DNA from: Cytobacillus sp. IB215665
GTDB lineage: Bacteria > Bacillota > Bacilli > Bacillales > SM2101
Length of the DNA: 58,218 bases
Direction: 5' to 3'
NCBI RefSeq assembly: GCF_033963835.1
Contig: NZ_JAXBME010000024.1
Coordinates: 1 to 58,218 of the forward strand
Every line of letters begins with the position of its first letter. Positions within the stretch are counted from its first letter, which is position 1. Below, in pieces: positions 1-11,261 of the stretch. The translations under genes were made by a program, and so were the position numbers. The notes below the pieces were generated by a model. The model had not been told where the DNA came from. It worked only from the letters and a program-made list of their open reading frames with translations, and made no database searches.

Positions 1-54
<54 letters not shown>

Positions 55-60
55 AATTAA

Positions 61-93
61 AAAGCACAGAGCATTAGGCTCTGTGCTTTTTTT
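61..93 (+). terminator. rRNA operon terminator
   Basis: A perfect 12-bp stem (61-72 AAAGCACAGAGC pairing with 78-89) with a 5-nt loop runs directly into a T tract. It sits just after the 5S rRNA, as expected for an intrinsic terminator of the operon. Confidence 0.92.
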
Positions 94-256
94 GTAGGCT
101 TTTTTTGCAATGTATAAGTTTCTTTGAATGTGTATACTTAAAAAATTTAGAAGATATGTTGTACTTATTGGATATAGACATACACATTTATTTTAAATGA
201 GAAATACACTAATAGAAATAATAAAAAAATATTCTATAACCAAAATTCTAAATTAT

Positions 257-286
257 GTATAAATTTTAAAAATACTGATGATAATA
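257..286 (+). promoter_or_regulatory. candidate sigma-F-type promoter of csfB
   Basis: GTATA at 257-261 and GATGATAATA at 277-286 match the sigma-F pattern (GYATA, then GGNNANAHTR) at nearly every defined position, with a 15-nt gap. B. subtilis csfB is known to be transcribed by sigma-F. The inferred start, near 293, leaves room for the ribosome binding site at 294-298. AT-rich sequence makes chance matches likely. Confidence 0.4.
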
Positions 287-306
287 TGTGTATGGAGGTG
301 GAGGTG

Positions 307-501
307 TTGAGTTCACTTGTAGTAAAACAACAACTCATTGGGGAAACGTGTTTAATATGTGAACAGAGAAAGTATCAAGGGATTCATTTATATAAGACAT
401 TTATTTGTATTGAATGTGAAAAGAATATGATAACAACAGATACGAGCGATCCAAAGTATCAGTTTTATCTACAACAGTTAAAGAAGGCAACATCTTCATA
501 G
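307..501 (+). CDS. csfB: anti-sigma factor Gin (CsfB)
   Basis: Gin is a small zinc protein that binds and inhibits sigma-G (and sigma-E) so that late forespore transcription does not start early. The ~64-residue product carries the family's two knuckles, CLIC and CIEC, with KYQGIHLYKTF between them. I place the start at TTG 307, 8 nt after GGAGG (294-298). An in-frame ATG at 286 lies upstream of that site and inside the candidate promoter. Position just after an rRNA operon is as in B. subtilis. It is followed by its own terminator. Confidence 0.88.
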   Translation: MSSLVVKQQLIGETCLICEQRKYQGIHLYKTFICIECEKNMITTDTSDPKYQFYLQQLKKATSS

Positions 502-559
502 ATTAGTACCATATCACACTACAAATAATTATTGACTGAAATAATATAATTAATTACTG

Positions 560-592
560 AACACTTGTGTAGTAAGATACATAGGTGTTTTT
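560..592 (+). terminator. csfB terminator
   Basis: A 12-bp stem (560-571 with 578-589, two G-U pairs, 6-nt loop) is followed by TTT. It separates csfB from the decarboxylase gene. The rest of the 502-782 gap shows a possible short fragment of the main repeat family near 595 (AAGGCTCTTTTTC) and otherwise nothing I can name. Confidence 0.75.
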
Positions 593-782
593 ATTAAGGC
601 TCTTTTTCTTGTGGACATTATGTATTATAGGTGGATAGTCGCATAATAACAATGTTTAGATCTTAATCTTAAAGCAAATAATTACTGTTGTAATTGACCT
701 TATTTAATAAGATTTAAGCCCTGAAATAAGTTATAATAATGAGGTATGGAAAGTATATATTTCAGTTCTAGAAGGAGTAGTA

Positions 783-2222
783 ATGGATCAAAAATTAACA
801 CCTATGTTTGATGCGTTAGTTCAACATACTAATAATAACCCGCATTCATACCATGTTCCTGGTCATAAATATGGTGCTCTCTTCCCCAAAAAAGGTTTAC
901 ACTTCTTTGAAAATATATTAAGGATAGATGCGACTGAATTAACAGGGCTAGATGATTTACATGCACCTGAATCTGCTATTGCACAAGCGCAACAATTAAC
1001 TGCTGAGTTATATGGTGTAGACCAGAGCTTTTTTTTAGTTAACGGTAGCACAGCTGGTAATTTAGCAATGGTACTTGCTGTATGTGAGGAAAATGACACT
1101 GTTCTTGTACAAAGGAATAGTCATAAGTCTATTTTTAATAGTATTCAATTGGCAGGGGTTAAGCCAGTTTTTTTAGCCCCTTATTATGATGACAAAGTAA
1201 AAACTGCAGCTCATGTCCCAATTGAAACGATTAAACAAGCAATTAAAGAACATCCTAAAGCGAAAGCTATCATTTTAACAAATCCCAATTATTTTGGGCA
1301 TTCAGTTAACTTAACAGAGGTTATTTCATATGCTCATGATTATGATATTACAGTATTAGTTGATGAAGCACATGGTGCTCATTTTAATCTAGGTCAGCCA
1401 TTCCCTATTTCTGCAATTGAGTGTGGAGCGGATATTGTTGTTCATTCCGCACACAAAACCTTACCCGCAATGACTATGGGCTCATTTATTCATGTGAAAA
1501 GTAATATTGTTGATATAAATAATTTGGTGTATTACTTACAGCTATTTCAAACAAGTAGTCCCTCATATCCCATAATGGCTTCTTTAGATTTAGCAAGATA
1601 CTATCTTAACGAAATGAAAGATACTTTCAAAATCAATCAACTTGTTGAGAAAATAAATCAATATACAGAAATTTTACATTCTATACCACAAATTCAAGTA
1701 GTGAGAACAAACAATCCATCTATACTAACTGATCCATTGAAGGTTACCATTCAATCTGATTGTGTATTATCTGGGTATGATCTTCAAAAATTGTTTGAGG
1801 ATTATGGAGTTTATACAGAATTAGCCGATCCTGATAATGTGTTGTTTATATTTCCATTATCAAATAATGATAACTTATTTAAGCCGTTACTTACTATAGA
1901 AAATATATTACGTTCTGTCGAAATAACTAAGTCGAAGAGTTCTAACGTAAAAATGTATTCGAACGATAACATTTCCACTTTAACTATTTCATATAGCCAG
2001 TTAAAAAGCTACAATAAGAAAGTAATTCCGTTAAAAGATGCGGTAGGTCAATTATGTGCTCAAATGTTAATACCTTATCCGCCAGGAGTACCACTTTTAA
2101 TAGTAGGAGAAGAAATTACAGAATCTCATATTGAAAGAATCCTTAATTTTAAGGCATTGGGTGCTAAATTTCATGGTGGACAATTATTGAAGCAAAACGA
2201 GATAGAAATTTTTGATAGATAG
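783..2222 (+). CDS. yaaO: PLP-dependent Orn/Lys/Arg decarboxylase family protein (YaaO-like)
   Basis: A 479-residue fold-type I PLP enzyme of the Orn/Lys/Arg decarboxylase group, which makes polyamine precursors. The cofactor site is clear: VDEAHGAH at 193-200 and the Schiff-base lysine in HSAHK at 221-225. The N-terminus (HVPGHKYG) and the C-terminal PYPPGVP motif are typical of short Gram-positive members such as SpeA and YaaO. Length and position, directly before tmk, match B. subtilis YaaO. The substrate cannot be told from sequence. The ribosome binding site AGAAGGAG precedes ATG 783. Confidence 0.9.
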   Translation: MDQKLTPMFDALVQHTNNNPHSYHVPGHKYGALFPKKGLHFFENILRIDATELTGLDDLHAPESAIAQAQQLTAELYGVDQSFFLVNGSTAGNLAMVLAVCEENDTVLVQRNSHKSIFNSIQLAGVKPVFLAPYYDDKVKTAAHVPIETIKQAIKEHPKAKAIILTNPNYFGHSVNLTEVISYAHDYDITVLVDEAHGAHFNLGQPFPISAIECGADIVVHSAHKTLPAMTMGSFIHVKSNIVDINNLVYYLQLFQTSSPSYPIMASLDLARYYLNEMKDTFKINQLVEKINQYTEILHSIPQIQVVRTNNPSILTDPLKVTIQSDCVLSGYDLQKLFEDYGVYTELADPDNVLFIFPLSNNDNLFKPLLTIENILRSVEITKSKSSNVKMYSNDNISTLTISYSQLKSYNKKVIPLKDAVGQLCAQMLIPYPPGVPLLIVGEEITESHIERILNFKALGAKFHGGQLLKQNEIEIFDR

Positions 2223-2238
2223 CAAAGGAGAATATTGA

Positions 2239-2877
2239 GTGTCTGGATATTTTTTTTCATTCGAAGGCCCTGAAGGTGCTGGAAAAACAACAATCATTGA
2301 TAAATTAGCAAATTATTTATATAAAAAAGGGTATGATGTCATTTCAACTCGTGAACCTGGTGGAATTGCCATTTCAGAGCAAATTAGGAAAGTAATATTA
2401 GATCAAAATAACGATAAAATGGATGGTCGTACAGAAGCTTTGTTATACGCAGCTGCAAGACGTCAACATCTCGTTGAAAAAGTAATCCCAGCCTTAGAAG
2501 AAGGGAAAGTAGTATTGTGTGACCGTTTTATAGATAGCTCACTCGCTTACCAAGGTTATGCTAGAGGAATTGGTATTGATGAAGTTTTTGGAATAAATAA
2601 GTTTGCCATTAACAACTTAATGCCTCATTTTACTTTATATTTTGATATTGAACCGATTGTCGGACTACAAAGAATTCAACAAAATAATAAAAGAGAGGTT
2701 AATAGGTTGGATATGGAGAATATCTCCTTTCATGAGAGGGTGCGTGAAGGGTATTTATTACTAGTTGACCGTTTTTCAGATCGTATTAGACTAGTCGAGG
2801 CAGACAGGCCGCTTGAAGAAGTGTTTAATGAAGCAAAAATGCATATAGAACATTTTATAGAAGTGCATGAACAATAA
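2239..2877 (+). CDS. tmk: thymidylate kinase
   Basis: Phosphorylates dTMP to dTDP in the cytoplasm for DNA synthesis. The 212-residue product has a P-loop, GPEGAGKTT (10-18), the [12 protein letters not shown] motif that binds the nucleotide, and a lid rich in Arg and Lys. The start is GTG 2239, 8 nt after AAAGGAG (2224-2230). The gene lies 16 bp after yaaO, so the two are probably co-transcribed. Length is normal for the family. Confidence 0.97.
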   Translation: MSGYFFSFEGPEGAGKTTIIDKLANYLYKKGYDVISTREPGGIAISEQIRKVILDQNNDKMDGRTEALLYAAARRQHLVEKVIPALEEGKVVLCDRFIDSSLAYQGYARGIGIDEVFGINKFAINNLMPHFTLYFDIEPIVGLQRIQQNNKREVNRLDMENISFHERVREGYLLLVDRFSDRIRLVEADRPLEEVFNEAKMHIEHFIEVHEQ

Positions 2878-3004
2878 TAATTTAAAACACATGATAAGTA
2901 CCTAGATAAAGTGATGGAAAATGATGTTATAATAAACGAAACATAAACGATATTTTCCAACATCCTAAACATGATGATATAGAAATTTCGTGATAAAATG
3001 ATAG

Positions 3005-3346
<342 letters not shown>

Positions 3347-3366
3347 ACGGATATGAGGTATTTATA

Positions 3367-3807
3367 ATGAAAATTAATCAAGATGTAAAGACAACCATTG
3401 AAAAGGCTCAACCAGAAATTAAGCAATCATCTAGTAATCAAATGAAGTTTCATGAGCTTGTACAGAAACAAGATTCGAAAATGCATGTTGAACAATTAAA
3501 CAAGCTTATGAAAGATATTGAAGTAGCTGGTAATCTGCTCGCTCGCTCAAGAACATTTAAAGATTTAACTAAATATAAAGCGTTAGTGAAACGCTTTGTT
3601 GAGCAAGCTGTTGATTTCGGCATGGACTTAAAGCAATCTCATAGTTGGAATGCTAGAGGACAAGGTAGAAAGCTAAAAATTATCGAAAACATCGATCAAG
3701 AATTGATTGATTTAGCTGATACACTGATTGATCAAGAAAGTAATTCAATTTCTCTATTAAATAAAATAGGGATTATAAAAGGATTATTAATAAATTTGTA
3801 TACGTAA
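3367..3807 (+). CDS. yaaR: YaaR family protein (DUF327)
   Basis: A 146-residue, mostly helical and highly charged protein of the DUF327/YaaR family. Function is not established. The conserved family segment runs from about residue 50 to the C-terminus (NLLARSRTFKDLTKYK, then HSWNARGQGRKLKIIENID). I see no membrane segment or catalytic motif. It lies between darA and holB with short gaps, as in other Bacillus genomes, so co-transcription is likely. Confidence 0.88.
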   Translation: MKINQDVKTTIEKAQPEIKQSSSNQMKFHELVQKQDSKMHVEQLNKLMKDIEVAGNLLARSRTFKDLTKYKALVKRFVEQAVDFGMDLKQSHSWNARGQGRKLKIIENIDQELIDLADTLIDQESNSISLLNKIGIIKGLLINLYT

Positions 3808-3820
3808 GAGAGTGATGTTT

Positions 3821-4819
3821 GTGGTAAATGATACGTGGGACAAGCTAGAAACCTATCAACCGACAATAATAAAAATGCTCACTAATAGTATACTTAAGGA
3901 TAGAGTAGCCCACGCATATATATTTGAAGGTGGTCGAGGGACAGGGAAAAAACATGTTAGCCTTATGTTAGCTAAAAGCATGTTATGTAAACATTTGAAT
4001 GGAAGCATGCCTTGCCAAAATTGTATTAATTGTCGTAGGGTAGATTCGAAAAACCACCCTGATGTGCATATCATTGAACCAGATGGCCATTCAATTAAAA
4101 AATCACAAATTCAAGATTTACAAAGTGAATTTTCTAAAACTGGAGTAGAGTCATCCAAAAAGTTATATATTATTGAACATGCTGATCGGATGACGACAAA
4201 TGCTGCTAACAGTCTATTGAAATTTTTAGAGGAGCCTGATTCTGATACAATAGCTATTCTCCTTACAGAAAATATACAAAAAATGTTAAATACTATTATT
4301 TCTCGTTGTCAAGTGTTATCTTTTCAACCAATTGCTTCAATTGTTATGAAAGATTTCCTACTAGACAAAGGGGCTCCACCCCATTTAGCTGCACTTGTGG
4401 CTCAATTGACCAATAATTTTGAAGAAGCAACAGAATTATGTCAAGATGATTGGTTTGCGCAATCAAGGATGATAGTGATACAATTATATGAAATGCTAAA
4501 TATGAATTATGCTAAAGCTTTATTATATATTCAAGAGAAGTGGCTCTCTCATTTCAATGATAAAGACAAGCTTGATAGTAGTTTAGACTTATTATTACTT
4601 TTGTTAAAAGATTTACTATATATTCAGTTAGGTGAAAATGAATACGTTGTGTATACTGACCAATTAGAAAAATTAAATCAATATGCCCTTCATATTTCTC
4701 AAAATCATATTGCTGAACAAATGTCAGCAATTTTAGAGGCCAAAAGTCGTTTACACACCAACATGAATCCACATTTATTAATGGAGCAACTTGTATTGAA
4801 TTTGCAGGAGGGATTTTAA
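3821..4819 (+). CDS. holB: DNA polymerase III delta' subunit
   Basis: Clamp-loader subunit of the replicative polymerase. The AAA+ fold begins with AHAYIFEGGRGTGKKH, a P-loop ending in KK rather than KT. As I recall, Bacillus delta' proteins show the same change, consistent with a subunit that does not hydrolyse ATP. A zinc module (Cys 56, 65, 68, 71) and an SRC motif (ISRCQVL) follow. In-frame starts are GTG 3812, ATG 3815 and GTG 3821. I chose 3821 for spacing from AAGAGAG and the usual N-terminus (VNDTWDKLE). Confidence 0.93.
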   Translation: MVNDTWDKLETYQPTIIKMLTNSILKDRVAHAYIFEGGRGTGKKHVSLMLAKSMLCKHLNGSMPCQNCINCRRVDSKNHPDVHIIEPDGHSIKKSQIQDLQSEFSKTGVESSKKLYIIEHADRMTTNAANSLLKFLEEPDSDTIAILLTENIQKMLNTIISRCQVLSFQPIASIVMKDFLLDKGAPPHLAALVAQLTNNFEEATELCQDDWFAQSRMIVIQLYEMLNMNYAKALLYIQEKWLSHFNDKDKLDSSLDLLLLLLKDLLYIQLGENEYVVYTDQLEKLNQYALHISQNHIAEQMSAILEAKSRLHTNMNPHLLMEQLVLNLQEGF

Positions 4820-4820
4820 T

Positions 4821-5648
4821 TTGTATGATGTAGTTGGTGTACGTTTTAAAAAAGCTGGGAAAATTTATTATTTTGATCCAGGGGAATTTAAAATAGATGA
4901 TGGAGAATTTGTTATAGTAGAAACAGTACGTGGAATTGAATTCGGCAAGGTAGTTATAAATAAAAAACAAGTTGATGAGAGCGACATAGTTCTTCCATTA
5001 AGAAAAGTTATTAGAATTGCTGAATCAAAAGATAAACTTATTGTTGAAGAGAATAAACAGGCTGCACAAGAAGCATATGAAGTATGCATCGAAAAGGTTA
5101 ATCAACATGGCTTGGAGATGAAATTAGTAGATGTAGAGTATACCTTTGACCGAAATAAGGTGATTTTCTACTTCACAGCAGATGGCCGCGTTGATTTTAG
5201 AGAACTAGTGAAAGATCTTGCAGCTATTTTTCGAACAAGAATTGAATTGCGTCAAATTGGTGTTCGTGATGAAGCCAAAATGTTAGGTGGTATAGGTCCG
5301 TGTGGAAGAATGCTCTGTTGTTCGACATTTTTAGGGGACTTTGAGCCAGTCTCTATAAAAATGGCAAAAGACCAAAACCTCTCTTTAAATCCTACTAAAA
5401 TATCTGGTCTATGTGGCCGGTTGATGTGTTGCTTAAAGTATGAAAATGATGAATACGAATCTGCTAAACAACTGCTACCTGATATTGGGGAGAAGATCGT
5501 AACACCTAATGGAGCAGGCCGTGTAGTTGGATTGAATATATTAGAACGTGTATTACAAGTCGAATTAAACGATAGAGAACGAGTAATTGAATACACATTG
5601 GATGAACTAATGAACGAGGGAGCTGTATCAATTCAAGCCACAGATTAA
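4821..5648 (+). CDS. ricT: RicT (YaaT), Y-complex subunit of RNA maturation and sporulation control
   Basis: RicT forms the RicA-RicF-RicT complex, which carries iron-sulfur clusters, affects RNase Y-dependent mRNA maturation and promotes sporulation, competence and biofilm formation. The 275-residue product holds the PSP1 domain and six cysteines (161, 166, 167, 198, 203, 204) in the conserved GPCGRMLCC and GLCGRLMCC segments. Translation starts at TTG 4821, 8 nt after AGGAGGG and 1 bp after the holB stop, suggesting coupling. It is one of the most conserved proteins in the window. Confidence 0.96.
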   Translation: MYDVVGVRFKKAGKIYYFDPGEFKIDDGEFVIVETVRGIEFGKVVINKKQVDESDIVLPLRKVIRIAESKDKLIVEENKQAAQEAYEVCIEKVNQHGLEMKLVDVEYTFDRNKVIFYFTADGRVDFRELVKDLAAIFRTRIELRQIGVRDEAKMLGGIGPCGRMLCCSTFLGDFEPVSIKMAKDQNLSLNPTKISGLCGRLMCCLKYENDEYESAKQLLPDIGEKIVTPNGAGRVVGLNILERVLQVELNDRERVIEYTLDELMNEGAVSIQATD

Positions 5649-5661
5649 TGAGGTGGATTTT

Positions 5662-6024
5662 GTGGATAAAAAAGAGATTTTCCATTCAGTAAGCAGTATG
5701 GAGGAGCAAATAGGGCATTTATATCGTCAACTGGGAGAGCTCAAAGATCATCTTGCACAATTATTGGAAGAAAATCACCATTTAATAATTGAGAATGAGC
5801 ATCTTAGACGTAGATTAGAGCAAACCTCAGAAGAGCCAAAAAAATTAAAGAAGAACAAATCTAATAACAAAAGGAAACAAAATAAGCAAGTTGATATTGG
5901 GGAGGGTTATGATAATTTAGCCCGTTTATATCAAGAAGGCTTTCATATATGTAATGTTCACTATGGTAGTGTTCGTGCAGAAGGAGATTGCTTGTTTTGT
6001 TTATCATTTTTAAATAAAAAATAA
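5662..6024 (+). CDS. yabA: replication initiation control protein YabA
   Basis: YabA restrains DnaA by bridging it to the DnaN clamp. The 120-residue product has an N-terminal leucine-zipper coiled coil (about residues 10-55), a lysine-rich linker and a C-terminal zinc-binding domain with Cys 97, His 100, Cys 110 and Cys 113. I place the start at GTG 5662, which gives the usual MDKKE N-terminus. A GTG at 5653 would overlap the AGGTGG ribosome binding site. It is the last gene of the run from holB and has its own terminator. Confidence 0.95.
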   Translation: MDKKEIFHSVSSMEEQIGHLYRQLGELKDHLAQLLEENHHLIIENEHLRRRLEQTSEEPKKLKKNKSNNKRKQNKQVDIGEGYDNLARLYQEGFHICNVHYGSVRAEGDCLFCLSFLNKK

Positions 6025-6029
6025 TGTAT

Positions 6030-6057
6030 AGTCTTCCACTTTGGAAGACTATTTTTA
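6030..6057 (+). terminator. yabA terminator
   Basis: A perfect 9-bp stem AGTCTTCCA (6030-6038) with its complement at 6042-6050, a 3-nt loop, then ATTTTTAC. It marks the end of the tmk-to-yabA group. Confidence 0.85.
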
Positions 6058-6210
6058 CTAGGAATTTTAATAAAGAAGTGTTGAACATTTAATTAGGCAC
6101 TTTTCACTTAAATTTGAGTGACAGAAGTGTATTATATGCTAAGAAAAGGTGCCGAATGTGTTTAGTCTTAATAAAGACAACATTGTTGTTAACAAAAAGG
6201 AGTGTCTATG

Positions 6211-6951
6211 ATGGTTAAGCTTATAGGGGATGAGCGATTAGATCATTTACTTGGTGAAAATATGCGAATTATTCAGAGCCCATCGATGTTCGCCTTTTCA
6301 CTAGATACAGTTTTATTAGCTAAATTTGTTTATGTACCAATTCAAAAGGGTAATTTAATTGATTTATGCTCTGGAAATGGCGTTATTCCACTATTACTTA
6401 GTAAAAGGACAAAAGGGCATATTACAGGAGTCGAAATCCAAGAAAAAATTTATCAGATGGCTGAGAGAACAATTGCATTTAATAAGCTAAATAGCCGAAT
6501 AAAATTTATTCATGGCGATATAAAAGATATGCCCACATTATTAGGGCAAGAAAAGTTTGATATTGTTACTTGTAATCCACCTTATTTTCCAACACCTAGT
6601 AATGAAGAAATTAATAAAAATGAACATTTAGCTATTGCTAGACATGAAATTTATTGTACGCTAGAGGATACAATTAGAGTAAGTAGTATGCTACTTAAAC
6701 AGGGAGGGAAAGCGGCATTTGTGCATCGACCAGGTCGTCTTATTGACATGATTACTTTAATGAGAAATTATCGTTTAGAGCCAAAAAGATTACAATTCGT
6801 TTATCCCCGACATGGAAGAGAAGCAAATACCCTATTAATTGAAGCGACCAAAGATGGAAGCCCAGATTTGAAGTTATTACCCCCGCTAGTAGTATATAAT
6901 GAACACAATGAATATACTGACGATGTGAGGAACATTCTATATGGAAAGTAA
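6211..6951 (+). CDS. tRNA1(Val) adenine-N6 methyltransferase, TrmN6 family
   Basis: A class I SAM-dependent methyltransferase, the YabB/TrmN6 type that methylates A37 of tRNA1(Val). The SAM motif is [12 protein letters not shown] and the N6-amino methylase signature is NPPYF. I place the start at ATG 6211, 8 nt after AAAGGAG (6196-6202); ATG 6208 or GTG 6202 are possible but sit closer to or on that site. The 3' end overlaps yazA by 11 bp. The family is clear; the exact tRNA target is inferred from E. coli. Confidence 0.88.
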   Translation: MVKLIGDERLDHLLGENMRIIQSPSMFAFSLDTVLLAKFVYVPIQKGNLIDLCSGNGVIPLLLSKRTKGHITGVEIQEKIYQMAERTIAFNKLNSRIKFIHGDIKDMPTLLGQEKFDIVTCNPPYFPTPSNEEINKNEHLAIARHEIYCTLEDTIRVSSMLLKQGGKAAFVHRPGRLIDMITLMRNYRLEPKRLQFVYPRHGREANTLLIEATKDGSPDLKLLPPLVVYNEHNEYTDDVRNILYGK

Positions 6952-7237
6952 ACAGCATTTCTTATATGTGTTAGAATGCAGTGATGGAAGCTATTATGCT
7001 GGTTATACAAATGACCTTAAGAAACGCATAAGAACCCATAATGAGGGCAAAGGGGCAAAGTATACGAGAGGACGTATTCCCGTATCATTACTGTTTGCCA
7101 AATCGTATGCTACAAAAAGTGAAGCACTTCGGGCAGAATGGGATTTCAAGCAACTTAAAACACGACAGAAGAAAGAGCAATTTATAGCAAAGGAGAACAA
7201 GCTAAAGTATGTGGCAACAAAACAGCTTTCAAAATGA
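6941..7237 (+). CDS. yazA: GIY-YIG nuclease superfamily protein (YazA)
   Basis: A 98-residue stand-alone GIY-YIG domain of the UPF0213 group. The signature is present as [15 protein letters not shown], followed by the family's Arg in LKKRIRTH and Glu in KSEALRAEW. Related proteins are structure-specific or DNA-repair nucleases, but no role is fixed for this group. The start overlaps the end of the trmN6-type gene and the end overlaps rsmI by 29 bp, so the three genes are probably translated from one message. Confidence 0.9.
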   Translation: MESKQHFLYVLECSDGSYYAGYTNDLKKRIRTHNEGKGAKYTRGRIPVSLLFAKSYATKSEALRAEWDFKQLKTRQKKEQFIAKENKLKYVATKQLSK

Positions 7238-8081
7238 AGATATAAAAGGATGCTTATATCTTGTTCCAACACCTATCGGTAATTTAGAAGATATGACATA
7301 TAGAGCAATACGTATACTTAAAGAGTCAGACATTATAGCAGCAGAAGATACAAGACAAACGAAAAAGCTATTGAATTACTTTCAAATATCAAATGCAGTC
7401 ATGAGTTATCATGAGCATAATAAAGACACGAGTGGCGAAAAAATAATAAACCTGCTTAAATCAGGAAAAAAGGTAGCATTAGTTAGTGATGCAGGGATGC
7501 CGACAATTTCTGACCCAGGTTTTGAAATTGTTGTTGCAGCATTAAAAGAGCAGTACAAGGTGATTCCATTGCCAGGTGCAAATGCAGCATTAACATCGTT
7601 AATTGCTTCTGGAATAAAAACACAACCTTTTTATTTCTACGGCTTTTTACCTCGTCACAAAAAAGAAAAACGTAAACAATTGGAGCTTTGTAACCAAGTA
7701 CAAGAAACGATGATATTTTATGAATCACCGCATAGGTTGCAAGAGACGTTAAAAATAATGTTAGAACAATTAGGTGATCGCCCTGCAGTCCTTTCTAGAG
7801 AGCTGACAAAAAAGTATGAAGAATTTATTAGGGGAACGATACAAGATCTATTTCAATGGTCACAGCAATCGAATGTGCGTGGTGAGTTTTGTATTATAGT
7901 AGAAGGAAGTAGTAAAGAAAGTCAAATGGAAAATCAGTGGTGGGAAGAATTAACTGTTGTAGAGCATATCGATTATTATATAAATAAACAATCGTACACT
8001 TCAAAGGATGCGATAAAAAAAGTAGCAAAAGATAGAGATATGGTAAAAAGAGAAGTTTATCAACAATACCATATAAGGTAG
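7209..8081 (+). CDS. rsmI: 16S rRNA 2'-O-ribose methyltransferase (C1402)
   Basis: RsmI methylates the ribose of C1402 in 16S rRNA. The 290-residue tetrapyrrole-methylase fold shows [40 protein letters not shown] and [11 protein letters not shown], all hallmarks of the family. The C-terminal ~60 residues form the small helical domain. ATG 7209 lies inside yazA; AAAGGAG is 13 nt upstream, a long spacing, but the N-terminus aligns with relatives. A hairpin 10 bp after the stop may end the transcript. Confidence 0.96.
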   Translation: MWQQNSFQNEDIKGCLYLVPTPIGNLEDMTYRAIRILKESDIIAAEDTRQTKKLLNYFQISNAVMSYHEHNKDTSGEKIINLLKSGKKVALVSDAGMPTISDPGFEIVVAALKEQYKVIPLPGANAALTSLIASGIKTQPFYFYGFLPRHKKEKRKQLELCNQVQETMIFYESPHRLQETLKIMLEQLGDRPAVLSRELTKKYEEFIRGTIQDLFQWSQQSNVRGEFCIIVEGSSKESQMENQWWEELTVVEHIDYYINKQSYTSKDAIKKVAKDRDMVKREVYQQYHIR

Positions 8082-8091
8082 AATACAAATT

Positions 8092-8124
8092 AACATCCTT
8101 TTTCCTAGGAAATAAAAGGATGTT
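8092..8124. terminator. hairpin after rsmI
   Basis: Perfect 11-bp inverted repeat AACATCCTTTT (8092-8102) and its complement (8114-8124) around an 11-nt loop. It follows the rsmI stop closely, but there is no clear T run on the + strand, so termination is likely but not certain. Confidence 0.5.
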
Positions 8125-8129
8125 TCACA

Positions 8130-8250
8130 TTAGTTGTTTCTTTTCGCAATAAGAGTTAAACGCGAATATTACTAATGTTTTGGACATCTTTTCTTCTCTA
8201 AAGACTATAAAAGTCATATAATACACTACAATAGTTTCTCAAATTAAAGT
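8130..8250 (-). repeat. decayed copy of the main intergenic repeat
   Basis: TTGTTTCTTTTCGCAAT near 8134 resembles the right end of the family, and GGACATCTTTTCTTCTC near 8184 is the reverse complement of its conserved core. Ends are eroded and the boundaries are approximate. It fills most of the rsmI-abrB gap, between two 3' ends. Confidence 0.5.
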
Positions 8251-8294
8251 AAAAATAACAAAGTTTATGAAAAATAGCCAAACAAAAAGAAAAA

Positions 8295-8336
8295 AGCGCC
8301 TTCTAGACATTCCGTATAATGGGGATGCAAGGCGCT
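8295..8336 (-). terminator. abrB terminator
   Basis: On the minus strand the arms AAGCGCCT(T) and AAGGCGCT enclose a second inner pairing (CATTCC with GGGATG, one G-U), and the outer arm runs into a T-rich tract (TTTTTTC). It lies ~20 bp after the abrB stop and transcribes convergently with rsmI. Confidence 0.82.
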
Positions 8337-8355
8337 TATTTTTATGATAACTTCA

Positions 8356-8634
8356 TTATTTTACTAGGTTTGATTTTATTTCATCTATTAGCTTTTCTGC
8401 ACCTTCAGGACTTAGAATAATTTTACCCTCGGCAAGAGTAAAGTTATCATCAGATACTTCCCCTGTTACTTGACAAGTCATATTAGGCTTGTACTTTTTC
8501 AAAATAATTCTATCATCATCAACGTAGATTTCTAGTGCATCCTTTTCTGCAATTCCTAGTGTACGTCGAAGTTCGATCGGTATTACTACACGACCTAACT
8601 CATCAACCTTACGAACTATACCTGTAGATTTCAT
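8356..8634 (-). CDS. abrB: transition-state regulator AbrB
   Basis: The only minus-strand gene. AbrB is a DNA-binding repressor of stationary-phase genes; Spo0A-P relieves it by shutting off abrB. The 92-residue protein has the N-terminal swapped-hairpin domain (STGIVRKVDELGRVVIPIELRRTLGI) and a C-terminal dimerisation part. The start is ATG at 8634, near a GAGGAG site. In-frame upstream codons to 8742 lie over the promoter and Spo0A boxes and are not coding. SpoVT at 29276 shares the N-terminal domain. Confidence 0.97.
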   Translation of the reverse strand: MKSTGIVRKVDELGRVVIPIELRRTLGIAEKDALEIYVDDDRIILKKYKPNMTCQVTGEVSDDNFTLAEGKIILSPEGAEKLIDEIKSNLVK

Positions 8635-8680
8635 AATAAATACTCCTCTCACTAATACAAAAATTTTATTATCTCTTAAA

Positions 8681-8697
8681 TTCGTCATTATTCGACA
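8681..8697 (-). promoter_or_regulatory. tandem Spo0A boxes in the abrB leader
   Basis: On the abrB strand this reads TGTCGAA, TAA, TGACGAA: two exact matches to the 0A box TGNCGAA in the same orientation, 10 bp apart. They lie about 10-26 nt after the predicted start. From memory B. subtilis abrB carries the same pair with the same 3-nt spacer, where Spo0A-P binds to repress. Confidence 0.88.
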
Positions 8698-8713
8698 AAT
8701 AATTATTTTCTTA

Positions 8714-8742
8714 ATAATACCAGTGTTTCCCATGCTAGTCAA
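8714..8742 (-). promoter_or_regulatory. sigma-A promoter of abrB
   Basis: Minus strand: TTGACT (8742-8737), 17-bp spacer, TATTAT (8719-8714). The predicted start near 8707 places the tandem 0A boxes just downstream, in a repressing position. Confidence 0.85.
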
Positions 8743-8830
8743 TAAATTTAATTGAAATATATGTAGTGTTTTTAAAAAAATGGTATTATATATAGAGATA
8801 ACTATTGTTTTAATAGGATTTAAGTTAAAA

Positions 8831-8839
8831 TGCTATAAT
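8831..8839 (+). promoter_or_regulatory. candidate extended -10 promoter toward metS
   Basis: TGC TATAAT is a perfect extended -10 element, but there is no good -35. It would give metS a leader of ~280 nt. I looked in that leader for a T-box or SAM riboswitch and found neither; the 8743-9124 gap is otherwise only strongly AT-rich. Confidence 0.35.
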
Positions 8840-8932
8840 ATCACTAAATGGTAAATATTTTGAAAATAATCCATTTATTTTTAACATTTTCAAACAATTT
8901 ACCAATGTAGTTAAGAATTATTATAAATAAAA

Positions 8933-8960
8933 TTCGACAAATTTCAACTATAAATCGACA
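8933..8960 (-). promoter_or_regulatory. two further Spo0A-like boxes between abrB and metS
   Basis: TTCGACA at 8933-8939 is an exact 0A box on the minus strand. ATCGACA at 8954-8960 differs at one position. They are 21 bp apart, two helical turns, and lie ~190 bp upstream of the abrB -35. Function is a guess; they could be remote abrB sites or act on metS. Confidence 0.4.
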
Positions 8961-9091
8961 AAAAACTACTGGAAAATAAATACTAATAAAATTTGAAATT
9001 TGATTTGACTATACGTTTTAAAATAAAATAAACAATAAATCCTATACATTAGTTAAAGAAGCTTATCTTTATAGTAAACTAAGGTTTATAA

Positions 9092-11089
<1,998 letters not shown>

Positions 11090-11164
11090 TATAGTACACA
11101 GCATAGGGTTGTCTTTGTTTTCTTATTTGTAGGTGAATAACAAGACTTTTAGAATTTTAATTAG

Positions 11165-11204
11165 AGGTGTTCCGCTCATTAAAAAGTGGAACACCTTAAT
11201 TTAA
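11165..11204 (+). terminator. metS terminator
   Basis: A 12-bp stem starting AGGTGTTCC (11165-11173) pairs with GGAACACCT (11188-11196), followed by a weakly T-rich stretch (TAATTTAAT). Strong hairpin, short T run. Confidence 0.7.
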
Positions 11205-11261
11205 TCTAAATTTAACACCATTGTAATGTAGAGAATTTTATAATTGAAAAGAGGTTTTAAG

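Noticed and set aside
4554-4970. Long minus-strand open frame under holB and ricT (138 codons)
   Set aside because: It is antisense to two highly conserved genes, is low in complexity and has no ribosome binding site.
8635-8742. N-terminal extension of abrB by 36 codons
   Set aside because: It covers the promoter -10 and both Spo0A boxes; the ATG at 8634 has a proper ribosome binding site and gives the canonical AbrB start.
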